A stretch of DNA of 64,000 nucleotides from Martinezella dioscoreae (GTDB taxonomy: Bacteria; Pseudomonadota; Alphaproteobacteria; Rhizobiales; Rhizobiaceae). Both the position numbers and the translations under genes were made by a program. Below the pieces are notes generated by a model. That model saw only the letters and a program-made list of their open reading frames with translations, ran no database searches and had not been told where the DNA came from. This document shows, in pieces, positions 1 through 7,841 of the stretch. Every line of letters starts with the position of its first letter. The stretch's first letter is position 1. The stretch lies in NCBI RefSeq assembly GCF_009176305.1, contig NZ_BLAJ01000001.1:310001-374000 (forward strand), given 5' to 3'.

Positions 1-424
1 GGCTTGCGAGAAGCTGATCTTCGATCGTCTGGCTCTGCTGCGGAAGGTTCAGTACCAGCATGAGGCTGGCGGCGAGAACGGCAAGCGAGGGCACGAAGCT
101 CCATTCGCGAACCAATCGCCAAACGCGCTGCCATGGGCTCTCCGTTTGGCTCGGGGCTCCGGTTGCACGCCTCATCATGGATTGCTCCAGCGTGAGTGCC
201 GCCTGCACGCGGGCATGGATGGTATCAGGCGCTTGCCATTTCACACCCTCGCGTGCGGAAAGACGCTTGACCATCAGGGCATTCTCCATCTCGCCGGCGC
301 AGTCCCGGCAAGTCGCCAGATGCGCCTCGAAGCGGGCGGCATTGGCTGCGTCCAGTTCGCCGTCGATGAAGCCGTGCAGGAGATCGTTCCATTCGCCGTG
401 ATCATTGTGGTCTCCGCCGCTCAT
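1..424 (-). CDS. anti-sigma factor (zinc-finger HC2 type), partial at window edge
   Basis: Membrane anti-sigma factor that would hold the adjacent ECF sigma factor inactive. The cytoplasmic N-terminal part carries the ZAS zinc motif HxxxCxxC (HLATCRDC, about residues 29-36). A single hydrophobic segment (WSFVPSLAVLAASLMLVLNL) follows near residue 100-120, and the periplasmic C-terminus runs off the window at base 1. The ATG (complement of 422-424) overlaps the TGA of the sigma gene (421-423), so the two are translationally coupled. Zinc-finger anti-sigma factors often sense oxidants through the Cys/His cluster; that role here is inferred from the family. The signal it senses cannot be read from the fragment. 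Confidence 0.85.
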   Translation of the reverse strand, partial: MSGGDHNDHGEWNDLLHGFIDGELDAANAARFEAHLATCRDCAGEMENALMVKRLSAREGVKWQAPDTIHARVQAALTLEQSMMRRATGAPSQTESPWQRVWRLVREWSFVPSLAVLAASLMLVLNLPQQSQTIEDQLLAS

Positions 425-963
425 CGTGCCGCCTCCGGTCCTTCGAGGCTGCGCCAGACCTCGCCGAAATCGTGGCGGGCGCGGGCAAGGCGCGACATGA
501 CGGTGCCGATCGGTGCGTCGATGATCTCGGCGATTTCCTTGTAGGAGAGATCTTCGAGTTCGCGCAGAACCAGAACCTCGCGCATGGCATCAGGCAACCG
601 GTTGATGACCTCGCGCACCCGCTGCGTTTCCGACTTGCGGATGAAGGCGGCCTCGGGCGTGTCCTCTTCGGAGGCAGGATCAGGAGAGGACAAGCCCTCA
701 TCCGAATCCCGTTCGTCCGTCATCGGCTGCTCATAGCGGCTCTTGCGCCGCCCCTCCTGCAGCCAGGCGTGATAGCAGTTGCGGACGATGGTGAAGGTCC
801 AGGCGCGGGCATCGCCATCGCGAAAGCCGCCAAAGCCGCGATAGGCGCGCAGATATGCCTCCTGCACGATATCCTGCGCGGCATCGGCGTCGCGGCTCAG
901 GAAACGCGCAAAGTTATAGGCGGCGTCGAGATGCGGGATGATCGTTTGCTGGAAACGGCGCAT
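421..963 (-). CDS. RNA polymerase ECF-family sigma factor
   Basis: Alternative sigma factor of the extracytoplasmic-function group. Region 2 is visible as DAAYNFARFLSRDADAAQDI followed by VQEAYLRAYRGF. Region 4 contains LPDAMREVLVLRELEDLSY and the helix-turn-helix KEIAEIIDAPIGTVMSRLAR. The chosen ATG at 963 gives 180 residues, normal for the family, with GAGAG a few bases upstream. The frame stays open to 1353 with in-frame ATGs at 1032 and 1197, so a longer product cannot be excluded, but the extra residues show no sigma domain. The gene is coupled to the downstream anti-sigma gene. The target regulon is unknown; the adjacent hydrolase/TPR/DoxX genes are candidates by position only. Confidence 0.85.
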   Translation of the reverse strand: MRRFQQTIIPHLDAAYNFARFLSRDADAAQDIVQEAYLRAYRGFGGFRDGDARAWTFTIVRNCYHAWLQEGRRKSRYEQPMTDERDSDEGLSSPDPASEEDTPEAAFIRKSETQRVREVINRLPDAMREVLVLRELEDLSYKEIAEIIDAPIGTVMSRLARARHDFGEVWRSLEGPEAAR

Positions 964-1518
964 GCTCTCGTCAGGCGAGACGATCACACGTTTCAATGGC
1001 GCCGCGCTGGCAGTGGATTGAGCGACCGCCATCTGGACGGCGTGATTGCTGGGCTTCGCCTCGGCAATGAAACGACGCAGGCGAGCCAGAAATCGCGCAA
1101 ACCTGCTGATCGCGGTGTTTTGCGGCGAGTGCCATGTCCATGGGTGGAGCTGGCCGCCGAGCGTTATCGAACTCACAAGTCGGGCGTCTGTCATCATGAT
1201 CCCCGCAAAACGCCGATGCCGACTGTAAGCTTCGGATGAGGCGCTTGCAATGTTGCCTAAGAGGCTAGATCGCGCTTGCGCGGATTTTATTCCCGGTCGG
1301 ATGAAAAAAGTCGAAGCCAAGGAATGCGGAATGTCCGCCGTCCCATCCGTCAATCTCCCATCGCTAAAATAATCGAATGGATTTCAATGGCTTGCAAGAA
1401 ATCTTCGGTCGAGGGGGAATAAGCGCTCATCACCATCGATCTTCTTCCTCAGTGGACGGCCGCAATTGCTTGCGACCTCCGCCTGGCCCGAAAGCCATAA
1501 CCCTGAGGAGATATTGCG
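964..1518. other. intergenic region between sigma factor and MBL hydrolase
   Basis: About 550 bases separate the sigma-domain start from the divergent hydrolase gene. The sigma frame remains open as far as 1353, so part of this may be coding. I see no RNA gene or strong repeat. It must contain two divergent promoters, but I could not assign -35/-10 boxes or an ECF-type GGAAC motif with confidence. Confidence 0.4.
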
Positions 1519-2493
1519 ATGTTTGATATGACCCGCCGCGCCGTGCTCGGCACGGCTGCAGCTGCGGCAGCCTTCGGGCTGTCGTCGAAGCTCGAATTCA
1601 TACCGCAAGCCTTTGCCGCCACGCCGCTGGAGCCGACGGTCGGCTTCTACAAATACAAGGTCGGTTCGATCGAGGTCACGGCCATCTATGACGGCATCTG
1701 GCGCAAGCCGCACGATCCGGCCTTCATCAAGAACGCCTCCGTCGAAGACACCAAGGAAGCGCTTTCCAAGGCCGGTCTCACTACAGAGTTCATGCCCATT
1801 CCGCTGACCGTCGTCGTTCTCGATATCGGTGGCCGCAAGATCATGATGGATGCCGGCTCCGGTGTCGGACAGTGGCAAACCAATGCCACGCATCTGCCGG
1901 CCAACATGGCTGCCGCCGGCATCGACTACAAGAAGATCGATACGATCATGATCTCGCATTTCCATCCGGATCACGTCTGGGGCCTAATGGAAAAGGGAAC
2001 GAATGCGGCCGTCTTCCCGAATGCCGAGCTGATCGTCAACGCGGCCGAATACAACTGGTGGACCGATCCCGGCCGTGTCGACAAGCTGGCGGAGGGCCGC
2101 AAGGAAGCCGGCCGGCGCATCGCCTCCTTCTTTCCGACATGGAAGAACTGGAAGCTGGTCGACGACAATGCCGAAGTGGTGCCGGGCGTGCATATGCTCG
2201 CCGCCTATGGTCACACACCCGGCCATTCGGTCTTCCTCATCGATGGCGGCAGCGAACAGCTGATGGTCTCAGCCGACATCATGTATGTGCCGGCGCTGCT
2301 TGCACCTCATCCGGAATGGGAAGGCGCCTACGACCAGGACGGCCCGATGGCCGTCGCCACCCGCCGCAGGCTGATCGACCGCGTCATTGCCGACAAGATC
2401 AGGATTTGCGGCTCGCACTTCCCATTCCCGGGCTCCGGCACCTTCGTCAAGGACGGCAATGCGTACGGCTTCACCCCCACCATCCAGGCCTGA
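1519..2493 (+). CDS. MBL-fold metallo-hydrolase with Tat signal
   Basis: Exported metallo-beta-lactamase-fold hydrolase of 324 residues. The N-terminus carries a twin-arginine export signal (TRRAVLG) followed by an Ala-rich hydrophobic stretch ending near QAFA, so the folded metalloenzyme would be exported to the periplasm. The metal site is the HxHxDH motif in ISHFHPDHVWG (about residues 146-156); further ligands are the His in YGHTPGHS and the Asp in SADIMYV. The substrate is not evident; the family includes lactonases, glyoxalase II-like enzymes and alkylsulfatase relatives. A good SD (GAGGAG) precedes the ATG. It is followed 25 bases later by a TPR protein and then a DoxX protein, which form a likely operon. 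Confidence 0.85.
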   Translation: MFDMTRRAVLGTAAAAAAFGLSSKLEFIPQAFAATPLEPTVGFYKYKVGSIEVTAIYDGIWRKPHDPAFIKNASVEDTKEALSKAGLTTEFMPIPLTVVVLDIGGRKIMMDAGSGVGQWQTNATHLPANMAAAGIDYKKIDTIMISHFHPDHVWGLMEKGTNAAVFPNAELIVNAAEYNWWTDPGRVDKLAEGRKEAGRRIASFFPTWKNWKLVDDNAEVVPGVHMLAAYGHTPGHSVFLIDGGSEQLMVSADIMYVPALLAPHPEWEGAYDQDGPMAVATRRRLIDRVIADKIRICGSHFPFPGSGTFVKDGNAYGFTPTIQA

Positions 2494-2518
2494 GCGGCCA
2501 GAAAGAGGAGCAACTACC

Positions 2519-2980
2519 ATGTTCAGACATGCCATTTTCGGGATCGCCGGCCTGTGTGCCGTTGCCATTCTTCCGGCCGCAACGGCAAGCGTTGCCTTTG
2601 CCGTCGATAATATGGAATCGACCGATGCACCGGACCTGACCTCCGTGCGTGCCAAGATCGACGCGAAGGACTATGCCGGCGCGCTTGCCGAGCTTCGCGA
2701 TATCGCCGAAGAGCACCAGCAGGCTGATGTCTACAATCTGATGGGCTTCACCCTGCGCAAGACCGGCGACTTCAAGACGTCGCTCACCTACTACACCAAG
2801 GCTCTCGAATTACAGCCTGATCACAAGGGCGCGCACGAATATCTCGGCGAACTCTATGTCGAGACCGGCGACATGCCCAAGGCCCGCGAGCAGCTGGCAA
2901 CGCTGACCAAGCTTTGCCCTAATGGATGCGAGGAGCTTGAGGATCTGACCAAGGCGATATCAGCCAAGGCCAGCAACTGA
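2519..2980 (+). CDS. TPR-repeat periplasmic protein
   Basis: Small 153-residue secreted protein with a signal peptide (hydrophobic segment AIFGIAGLCAVAILPA, then an AFA-like cleavage region) and two to three tetratricopeptide repeats (DVYNLMGFTLRKTGDF..., ALELQPDHKGAHEYLGELY...). TPRs mediate protein contacts, so it probably assists the preceding exported hydrolase or another envelope partner; this is inference. Two Cys residues near the C-terminus (LCPNGCEEL) could form a disulfide. The start is the ATG at 2519, preceded by AAGAGGAG; an upstream in-frame extension overlaps the hydrolase gene and is not needed. Confidence 0.8.
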   Translation: MFRHAIFGIAGLCAVAILPAATASVAFAVDNMESTDAPDLTSVRAKIDAKDYAGALAELRDIAEEHQQADVYNLMGFTLRKTGDFKTSLTYYTKALELQPDHKGAHEYLGELYVETGDMPKAREQLATLTKLCPNGCEELEDLTKAISAKASN

Positions 2981-3087
2981 GGCCCGATCTCCATCGTTCC
3001 GGCGGCATTTCCCTTTGACCATGTCTTGGAGGTGCTGCCGGGGATGATCGGAGCTTCGGTGAACTTATCACGGGAAGGAGAAAGGTC

Positions 3088-3525
3088 ATGGAATTCGAAG
3101 AGGAGGATGCCATTCTGGTCAACTTCGCCGATATGGCGCTGCTGTTCGGCCGCATCCTCTTATCGCTGCTCTTTCTGGAAGAGGGTATCGAACTTGCCAG
3201 CAATTTTGACGTTGCGTTGGAGGCTATGGCCAAGCTTGGCGTCACCGCTCCCGTCGAGATTGCAACCATCGTGCTGCAACTTGGCGCCGGCTTTGCCATT
3301 GCGTTCGGGTTGATGACCCGCCTGGCGGCATTCGGTTTGGGCCTGTTCTGCTTGTTGACGGCGCTGCTCTTTCACACGAACTTCGCCAGCCACAACGAAC
3401 TGCTGCATTTCGAAAAGGATCTGGCGATCGCGGGCGGTATGTTTGCTCTGATCGTCGCCGGCGCCGGCAAGCTGTCGCTCGACATGCTCATCCGGCGTCA
3501 TTGGAAGACGAGGCTGGTGGCCTGA
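3088..3525 (+). CDS. DoxX family membrane protein
   Basis: Integral membrane protein of 145 residues with four predicted hydrophobic segments in the DoxX arrangement: an N-terminal helix with LFGRILLSLLFLEEGIELAS, then helices around residues 45-65, 75-95 and 110-130. DoxX-like proteins are linked to respiratory quinone/thiol redox and oxidative stress tolerance in several bacteria; the specific role here is unknown. GGGAAGGAGAAAGG gives a strong SD before the ATG at 3088. It is the last gene of the short cluster after the hydrolase and TPR genes. Confidence 0.75.
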   Translation: MEFEEEDAILVNFADMALLFGRILLSLLFLEEGIELASNFDVALEAMAKLGVTAPVEIATIVLQLGAGFAIAFGLMTRLAAFGLGLFCLLTALLFHTNFASHNELLHFEKDLAIAGGMFALIVAGAGKLSLDMLIRRHWKTRLVA

Positions 3526-3539
3526 GCATATCGAGCACC

Positions 3540-3571
3540 CGGTGAGCCGCGTATATGAGATCGGCTCACCG
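3540..3571. terminator. hairpin between convergent doxX-like and LLM genes
   Basis: Perfect inverted repeat CGGTGAGCCG...CGGCTCACCG with a 12-base loop, placed between two convergent stops. It lacks a clear U-tract on either strand, so it may be a weak bidirectional terminator or an mRNA-stabilising hairpin. Confidence 0.5.
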
Positions 3572-3588
3572 CGTAGTCTGCCTGAAAG

Positions 3589-4587
3589 TCAGGAGACCTT
3601 CTTAAAGCTGGGAAGCGATGCGAACAGCTCTACCGACTTCAAGCGCGCCTCGATGTCATGGATCGGCATCGAAATGATGACTTCATCGGCTTCCGTGTCC
3701 TTGATGAACTGTGAAAGCTTCGCCTCCGCTGTCGCCGGCGAACCGACGACGGCATAGCGCAGCGTATTTTCCACATTCAGTTTTTCCATCGGCGTCCAGA
3801 AATCGTCCATGTCGCTGCGTGGGTGCGGGAAGGGGCCACGCACGTTGCGGCGGAGATTGACGAATTGCTGCTGTGCGGAGGTGAAGTGATATTGCGCCTC
3901 GTCATCCGTATCCGCCACAGCACCCATCGCGCCGACCATGACATAGGGCTTGTCCAATGTGGCCGAAGGCGTGAAGCGCTCGCGATAGATGGCGATGGCG
4001 TCCATCAGGGCTTCCGGTGCAAAATGCGAGGCGAAGGCGTAGGGGAGACCGAGCATGGCGGCGAGATGGGCGCTGTAGAGGCTGGACCCGAGCAGCCAGA
4101 TAGGGATGTTGGCGCCATGGCCGGGAACGGCGAGGATGATCTGGTTGTCGTCGGCTGGGCTGAAGAGATGCTGTAGTTCGACGATATCCTGAGGGAAGCT
4201 CTGCGCACCGGCCTCGATATTCCGCCGAAGGGCTTGCGCGGTGCGCATGTCGGTGCCCGGTGCGCGCCCAAGGCCGAGATCGACGCGACCGGGGAACAAT
4301 GCTTCCAGCGTGCCGAACTGTTCGGCAATGACGAGCGGCGAATGGTTCGGCAGCATGACGCCGCCCGAACCGATGCGGATGCGCGAGGTTGCCGCGCCGA
4401 CATGGCCGATGACGACCGATGTCGCGGCGCTGGCGACACCCGGCATGCCGTGATGCTCGGCTAGCCAGAATCGATTGTAACCAAGTTCTTCCGCCTTCTG
4501 CGCCATGCGCTTCGAACTCTCGAAGGACTGGCTGATGGTGCTGCCTTCGGCAACGGGCGAAAGATCGAGGATGGAAAAGGGGACCAT
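3589..4587 (-). CDS. LLM-class flavin-dependent oxidoreductase
   Basis: Bacterial luciferase-like monooxygenase of 332 residues. It begins with [13 protein letters not shown] and contains the AEHHGMPG motif and [20 protein letters not shown] typical of the MsnO8/YhbW-type subgroup. These enzymes use reduced FMN and O2, but the substrate is unknown. Length and motifs are complete, so it appears intact. It is transcribed alone, divergently from ruvC, and converges on the doxX-like gene. The start is the ATG at 4587; no strong SD is visible. Confidence 0.85.
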   Translation of the reverse strand: MVPFSILDLSPVAEGSTISQSFESSKRMAQKAEELGYNRFWLAEHHGMPGVASAATSVVIGHVGAATSRIRIGSGGVMLPNHSPLVIAEQFGTLEALFPGRVDLGLGRAPGTDMRTAQALRRNIEAGAQSFPQDIVELQHLFSPADDNQIILAVPGHGANIPIWLLGSSLYSAHLAAMLGLPYAFASHFAPEALMDAIAIYRERFTPSATLDKPYVMVGAMGAVADTDDEAQYHFTSAQQQFVNLRRNVRGPFPHPRSDMDDFWTPMEKLNVENTLRYAVVGSPATAEAKLSQFIKDTEADEVIISMPIHDIEARLKSVELFASLPSFKKVS

Positions 4588-4720
4588 GGCAAGAAACCTG
4601 CGTGGTGGAAGGGAGGGTTGCTAGCACATGTAGGAGCGCGACTTCCTCATTCCAAACCCTGACGCCGCAATTTCGTCACGATGTTTTCAGCGCGGCTCCG
4701 ACAATCGCAATCTGTGCCTT

Positions 4721-4735
4721 GTTTTTGTTTTGTTC
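4721..4735. promoter_or_regulatory. candidate imperfect SOS (LexA) box upstream of ruvC
   Basis: The sequence GTTT-N7-GTTC lies 45 bases upstream of the ruvC ATG. The alphaproteobacterial LexA consensus is GTTC-N7-GTTC, so this differs at one conserved base. Position in front of a recombination-repair gene makes it plausible. Confidence 0.4.
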
Positions 4736-4779
4736 ACATTTTGCTGGCACATGTCAGGCCCGAAAGATAGGTTTGACCC

Positions 4780-5292
4780 ATGCAGAATACGATTCGCATC
4801 ATCGGCATCGATCCGGGCTTGCGCCGCACCGGCTGGGGTATCATCGATACGCTTGGCAATTCCCTGCGCTTCGTGGCGTCGGGGACCGTGACCTCGGATG
4901 GCGATATGGATCTCGCATCCCGCCTTTGCCAGCTTCATGACGGGCTCGCTGATGTCGTTCACAGCTACAAGCCGGACGAGGCTGCCGTCGAACAGACTTT
5001 CGTCAACAAGGATGCGGTGGCGACGCTGAAGCTCGGCCAAGCGCGTGGCGTCGTCATGCTGGTGCCGGCACGCGCCGGCCTGCCGGTGTCGGAATATGCG
5101 CCAAATGCGGTCAAGAAGGCCGTCATCGGCGTCGGCCACGGTGAGAAGCAGCAGATCCACATGATGCTGAAGATCCTGATGCCCAAGGTCGAGTTCAAGG
5201 GTAATGACGCCGCGGATGCGCTCGCCATTGCTGTCTGTCATGCCCACAACCGCGGTGCCAGACGGCTGCGGCAGGCGGCGTTGGCAGGATAG
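4780..5292 (+). CDS. ruvC: Holliday junction resolvase RuvC
   Basis: Endonuclease that resolves Holliday junctions after RuvAB branch migration. The 170-residue product has the full RuvC set: [16 protein letters not shown] with the first catalytic Asp, the catalytic Glu in VEQTFVN (about residue 67), the basic stretch around [14 protein letters not shown], and the terminal acidic pair in [15 protein letters not shown]. Length and motifs are canonical. It is normally co-transcribed with ruvA and ruvB. Here a toxin-antitoxin pair of about 700 bases separates it from ruvA. A candidate LexA-like site sits upstream. Confidence 0.97.
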   Translation: MQNTIRIIGIDPGLRRTGWGIIDTLGNSLRFVASGTVTSDGDMDLASRLCQLHDGLADVVHSYKPDEAAVEQTFVNKDAVATLKLGQARGVVMLVPARAGLPVSEYAPNAVKKAVIGVGHGEKQQIHMMLKILMPKVEFKGNDAADALAIAVCHAHNRGARRLRQAALAG

Positions 5293-5299
5293 TTTGTTC

Positions 5300-5326
5300 T
5301 TGACTTGTTCCTATGGTAATGATAAT
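5300..5326 (+). promoter_or_regulatory. candidate vapBC promoter (TTGACT...GATAAT)
   Basis: TTGACT at 5300-5305 and GATAAT at 5321-5326 (15-base spacing) resemble sigma-70 boxes just upstream of the antitoxin start. The -10 box abuts the palindromic operator, which fits autorepression. Confidence 0.45.
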
Positions 5327-5354
5327 TCTTACTCTGTAATTGGAGAGTAAGAAT
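5325..5354. promoter_or_regulatory. palindromic operator over the antitoxin RBS and start
   Basis: Perfect 11-base inverted repeat (ATTCTTACTCT / AGAGTAAGAAT) with an 8-base spacer. The right arm includes the GGAGAG ribosome-binding site and the first two bases of the antitoxin ATG. VapBC-type complexes usually bind such palindromes to repress their own promoter; as RNA it could also fold into a hairpin that hides the RBS. Confidence 0.65.
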
Positions 5355-5604
5355 GCGTGTGACATCCAAAGGACAGGTGACCATCCCCCGCGACTTGCGT
5401 CAGTTGGCTGGCATAGAGCTCAATAGCGAGGTCATATTCTCCATCGAGGATGGAAAGCTGGTTGTCTCGCCCAAGAACGGCAAGCGAGAGATCGAGGATC
5501 GGCAGCGGCTCGATCGGTTCATGGCTACCCTCAAGCGCCTGGAAGGCACCGGTGATCAGGATATCGACGCCGAAGCGCTGATGTCGATGACGCGTGACCG
5601 GTAG
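5353..5604 (+). CDS. AbrB/MazE-type antitoxin (VapB-like)
   Basis: Antitoxin of 83 residues with an N-terminal SpoVT/AbrB swapped-hairpin DNA-binding domain: MRVTSKGQVTIPRDLRQLAG followed by IELNSEVIFSIEDGKLVVSP. The C-terminal tail, rich in charged residues, should wrap the toxin. It neutralises the downstream PIN-domain toxin and binds its own operator, a perfect palindrome covering the RBS. The stop is two bases before the toxin ATG, so the genes are coupled. The pair sits between ruvC and ruvA, an unusual location that suggests insertion. Confidence 0.88.
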   Translation: MRVTSKGQVTIPRDLRQLAGIELNSEVIFSIEDGKLVVSPKNGKREIEDRQRLDRFMATLKRLEGTGDQDIDAEALMSMTRDR

Positions 5605-5606
5605 GC

Positions 5607-6020
5607 ATGGTCACCATCGTCGACACAAATGTGTTGGTTGACCTGGCGATATCTGGTTCAGCCTGGCACGGCTGGTCCAGTGGTCAGGTTCTTTCCGCTT
5701 TCAAGCGAGGACCGGTGGTTATCAACCCCATTATCTACGCGGAATTCTCTGTGCGTTATAGCAGCATGGATCAAGTGGATGAGCTGCTGCCGCAAAGCGA
5801 ATTTCGCCGTGAAAGCCTTCCCTGGCCAGCAGCATTCGCCGCAGCGGCGGCTTTTAGGGTCTATCGTCAGGCTGGCGGTGGGAGAGAGCACATTCTTCCA
5901 GACTTTCTGATCGGAGCACACGCTGCAGTGCGGGGCTACTCTATATTGACGCGAGATCCCAAGGGCTACCGCTCCTACTTCCCCTCGCTCGACCTCATCA
6001 CCCCAGAAACCCATCCCTGA
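5607..6020 (+). CDS. PIN-domain toxin ribonuclease (VapC-like)
   Basis: Probable Mg-dependent endoribonuclease toxin of 137 residues. PIN-domain acidic residues are all visible: Asp in VTIVDTNVLVDLA, Glu in NPIIYAEFS (about residue 45), and the Asp residues in LPDFLIGAHA and LTRDPKGYRSYFP near residues 101 and 119. An intact acidic tetrad suggests an active toxin. The RNA target cannot be predicted. It starts two bases after the antitoxin and ends 12 bases before ruvA, so transcription from the antitoxin promoter could read into ruvA. Confidence 0.88.
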   Translation: MVTIVDTNVLVDLAISGSAWHGWSSGQVLSAFKRGPVVINPIIYAEFSVRYSSMDQVDELLPQSEFRRESLPWPAAFAAAAAFRVYRQAGGGREHILPDFLIGAHAAVRGYSILTRDPKGYRSYFPSLDLITPETHP

Positions 6021-6032
6021 CGGACATTATCC

Positions 6033-6647
6033 ATGATCGGCAAGCTGAAAGGCACAATCGAAGAGATCGGCGAGGACTATGTGCTCGTGGACGTGCACGG
6101 CGTCTGCTACGTCGCCTATTGCTCGGCCCGGACGCTGTCGAAGCTCGGTTCCATCGGCGAGGCCTGCATTCTCTTCATCGAGACCTATGTCCGTGAAGAC
6201 CAGATCCGCCTTTTCGGCTTCATGACGGCGCTGGAACGCGAATGGTTCAACATCGTGCAGACGGTTCAAGGCGTCGGCGCGAAGGTGGCGCTGGCGCTGC
6301 TGTCGACGCTGACGCCGGCCGAGCTGGCCAATGCGATCGCCTTGCAGGATCGCGCCGCCGTTTCGCGAGCGCCGGGTGTCGGTCCGAAGGTTGCGATGCG
6401 TATCGTGACGGAACTGAAGAACAAGGCCCCCGCTTTTGCTGGCGATGCCGCCAATATCGGGCTCAAGCAAGAGCTTGGGGAGGGTGTTGCCGCAGCACCC
6501 GTTGCCGACGCGGTTTCGGCGCTCACCAATCTCGGCTATTCCCGCGATCAGGCCGCCAACGCCATTGCCGCGGCGATGAAAACGGCCGGTGAGGGCGCCG
6601 ACAGCGCAAAGCTGATCCGGCTCGGCTTGAAGGAACTGTCGCGGTGA
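6033..6647 (+). CDS. ruvA: Holliday junction branch migration protein RuvA
   Basis: DNA-binding subunit of the RuvAB motor, 204 residues. It starts with [20 protein letters not shown] (OB-fold domain I). Helix-hairpin-helix motifs lie in [14 protein letters not shown] and [17 protein letters not shown] (residues 75-130). The C-terminal domain III ([17 protein letters not shown]...) binds RuvB. The gene is complete. It follows the toxin gene by 12 bases and precedes ruvB by about 150 bases. Confidence 0.97.
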   Translation: MIGKLKGTIEEIGEDYVLVDVHGVCYVAYCSARTLSKLGSIGEACILFIETYVREDQIRLFGFMTALEREWFNIVQTVQGVGAKVALALLSTLTPAELANAIALQDRAAVSRAPGVGPKVAMRIVTELKNKAPAFAGDAANIGLKQELGEGVAAAPVADAVSALTNLGYSRDQAANAIAAAMKTAGEGADSAKLIRLGLKELSR

Positions 6648-6800
6648 GGCTTTGCACCTTCCGCAATCCTGACTATTGTCGCAACGTCGGGAGATCGACA
6701 TGTGGTGCTTTGTTGTCGAAGACTATTTTGAGTGCGGCAGAACGAATGCTGCCTTCGGCGCGGGACCTGCGAAACGCATACCGGGAATGGAACCTCTGAC

Positions 6801-7841
6801 ATGAGTGAAGCCGCACGTCTGATATCGCCGGAAAAGCGGGGCGAAGACATCGATGCGACGCTCAGGCCGCAATCGCTGGACGAGTTTACCGGCCAGGCGG
6901 AAGCGCGCGCCAATCTGAAGGTCTTCATCGAAGCGGCCAAGGGCCGCGGTGAGGCGCTGGACCATGTGCTGTTCGTCGGCCCGCCCGGCCTCGGCAAGAC
7001 GACGCTGGCGCAGATCATGGCAAAGGAACTCGGCGTCAATTTCCGCTCGACGTCCGGTCCGGTCATCGCCAAGGCGGGTGATCTTGCGGCGCTGCTCACC
7101 AATCTAGAAGAGCGGGACGTGCTCTTCATCGACGAAATCCATCGTCTCAATCCGGCTGTCGAGGAAATTCTTTATCCGGCGATGGAGGATTTCCAGCTCG
7201 ATCTGATCATCGGCGAGGGCCCGGCGGCGCGTTCGGTGAAGATCGATCTCGCCAAGTTCACGCTGGTCGCCGCGACTACCCGCCTCGGCCTGCTGACAAC
7301 GCCGCTGCGTGACCGTTTCGGCATTCCGGTGCGGTTGAGCTTCTATACGGTGGAGGAGCTGGAGCTGATCGTTCGGCGCGGTGCCAGGCTGATGGGCCTC
7401 GGTATGACCGACGAGGGCGCGCGCGAGATTGCAAGACGCGCTCGCGGCACGCCGCGCATTGCCGGCCGCTTGCTGCGTCGCGTGCGCGATTTCGCCGAAG
7501 TCGCCAAGGTCGAAGCGGTGACGCGCGAGATTGCCGACGAGGCCTTGACCCGGCTTCTCGTTGATAATGTTGGTTTCGACCAGCTCGACAAGCGCTACCT
7601 CAATATGATCGCGGTCAATTTTGGCGGCGGGCCTGTCGGTATCGAAACTATTGCAGCCGGGCTTTCCGAGCCGCGGGATGCCATCGAGGATATTATCGAG
7701 CCCTATATGATCCAGCAGGGCTTTATTCAGCGTACACCGCGCGGCCGTGTTTTGACTGCGATTGCCTGGAAACATCTCGGCATGCAGCCGCCCAAGGATT
7801 TGGAGGCCGCGCAGTTCGGGTTGTTCCGGGAGGAAGATTGA
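6801..7841 (+). CDS. ruvB: Holliday junction branch migration ATPase RuvB
   Basis: Hexameric AAA+ helicase that drives branch migration with RuvA; 346 residues. Walker A is GPPGLGKTT, Walker B is FIDEIHRLN, sensor 1 lies in [18 protein letters not shown] with the arginine finger, and a C-terminal winged helix contains [17 protein letters not shown]. The start is the ATG at 6801 ([16 protein letters not shown]), which matches RuvB N-termini. An in-frame upstream extension to 6732 would add residues foreign to the family. Its stop abuts the ATG of the metallophosphoesterase gene. Confidence 0.97.
   Translation: MSEAARLISPEKRGEDIDATLRPQSLDEFTGQAEARANLKVFIEAAKGRGEALDHVLFVGPPGLGKTTLAQIMAKELGVNFRSTSGPVIAKAGDLAALLTNLEERDVLFIDEIHRLNPAVEEILYPAMEDFQLDLIIGEGPAARSVKIDLAKFTLVAATTRLGLLTTPLRDRFGIPVRLSFYTVEELELIVRRGARLMGLGMTDEGAREIARRARGTPRIAGRLLRRVRDFAEVAKVEAVTREIADEALTRLLVDNVGFDQLDKRYLNMIAVNFGGGPVGIETIAAGLSEPRDAIEDIIEPYMIQQGFIQRTPRGRVLTAIAWKHLGMQPPKDLEAAQFGLFREED

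Noticed and set aside
6732..6800. upstream start for ruvB
   Set aside because: The added residues (Cys-rich, Gly/Thr-rich) do not fit RuvB, which starts at [10 protein letters not shown].
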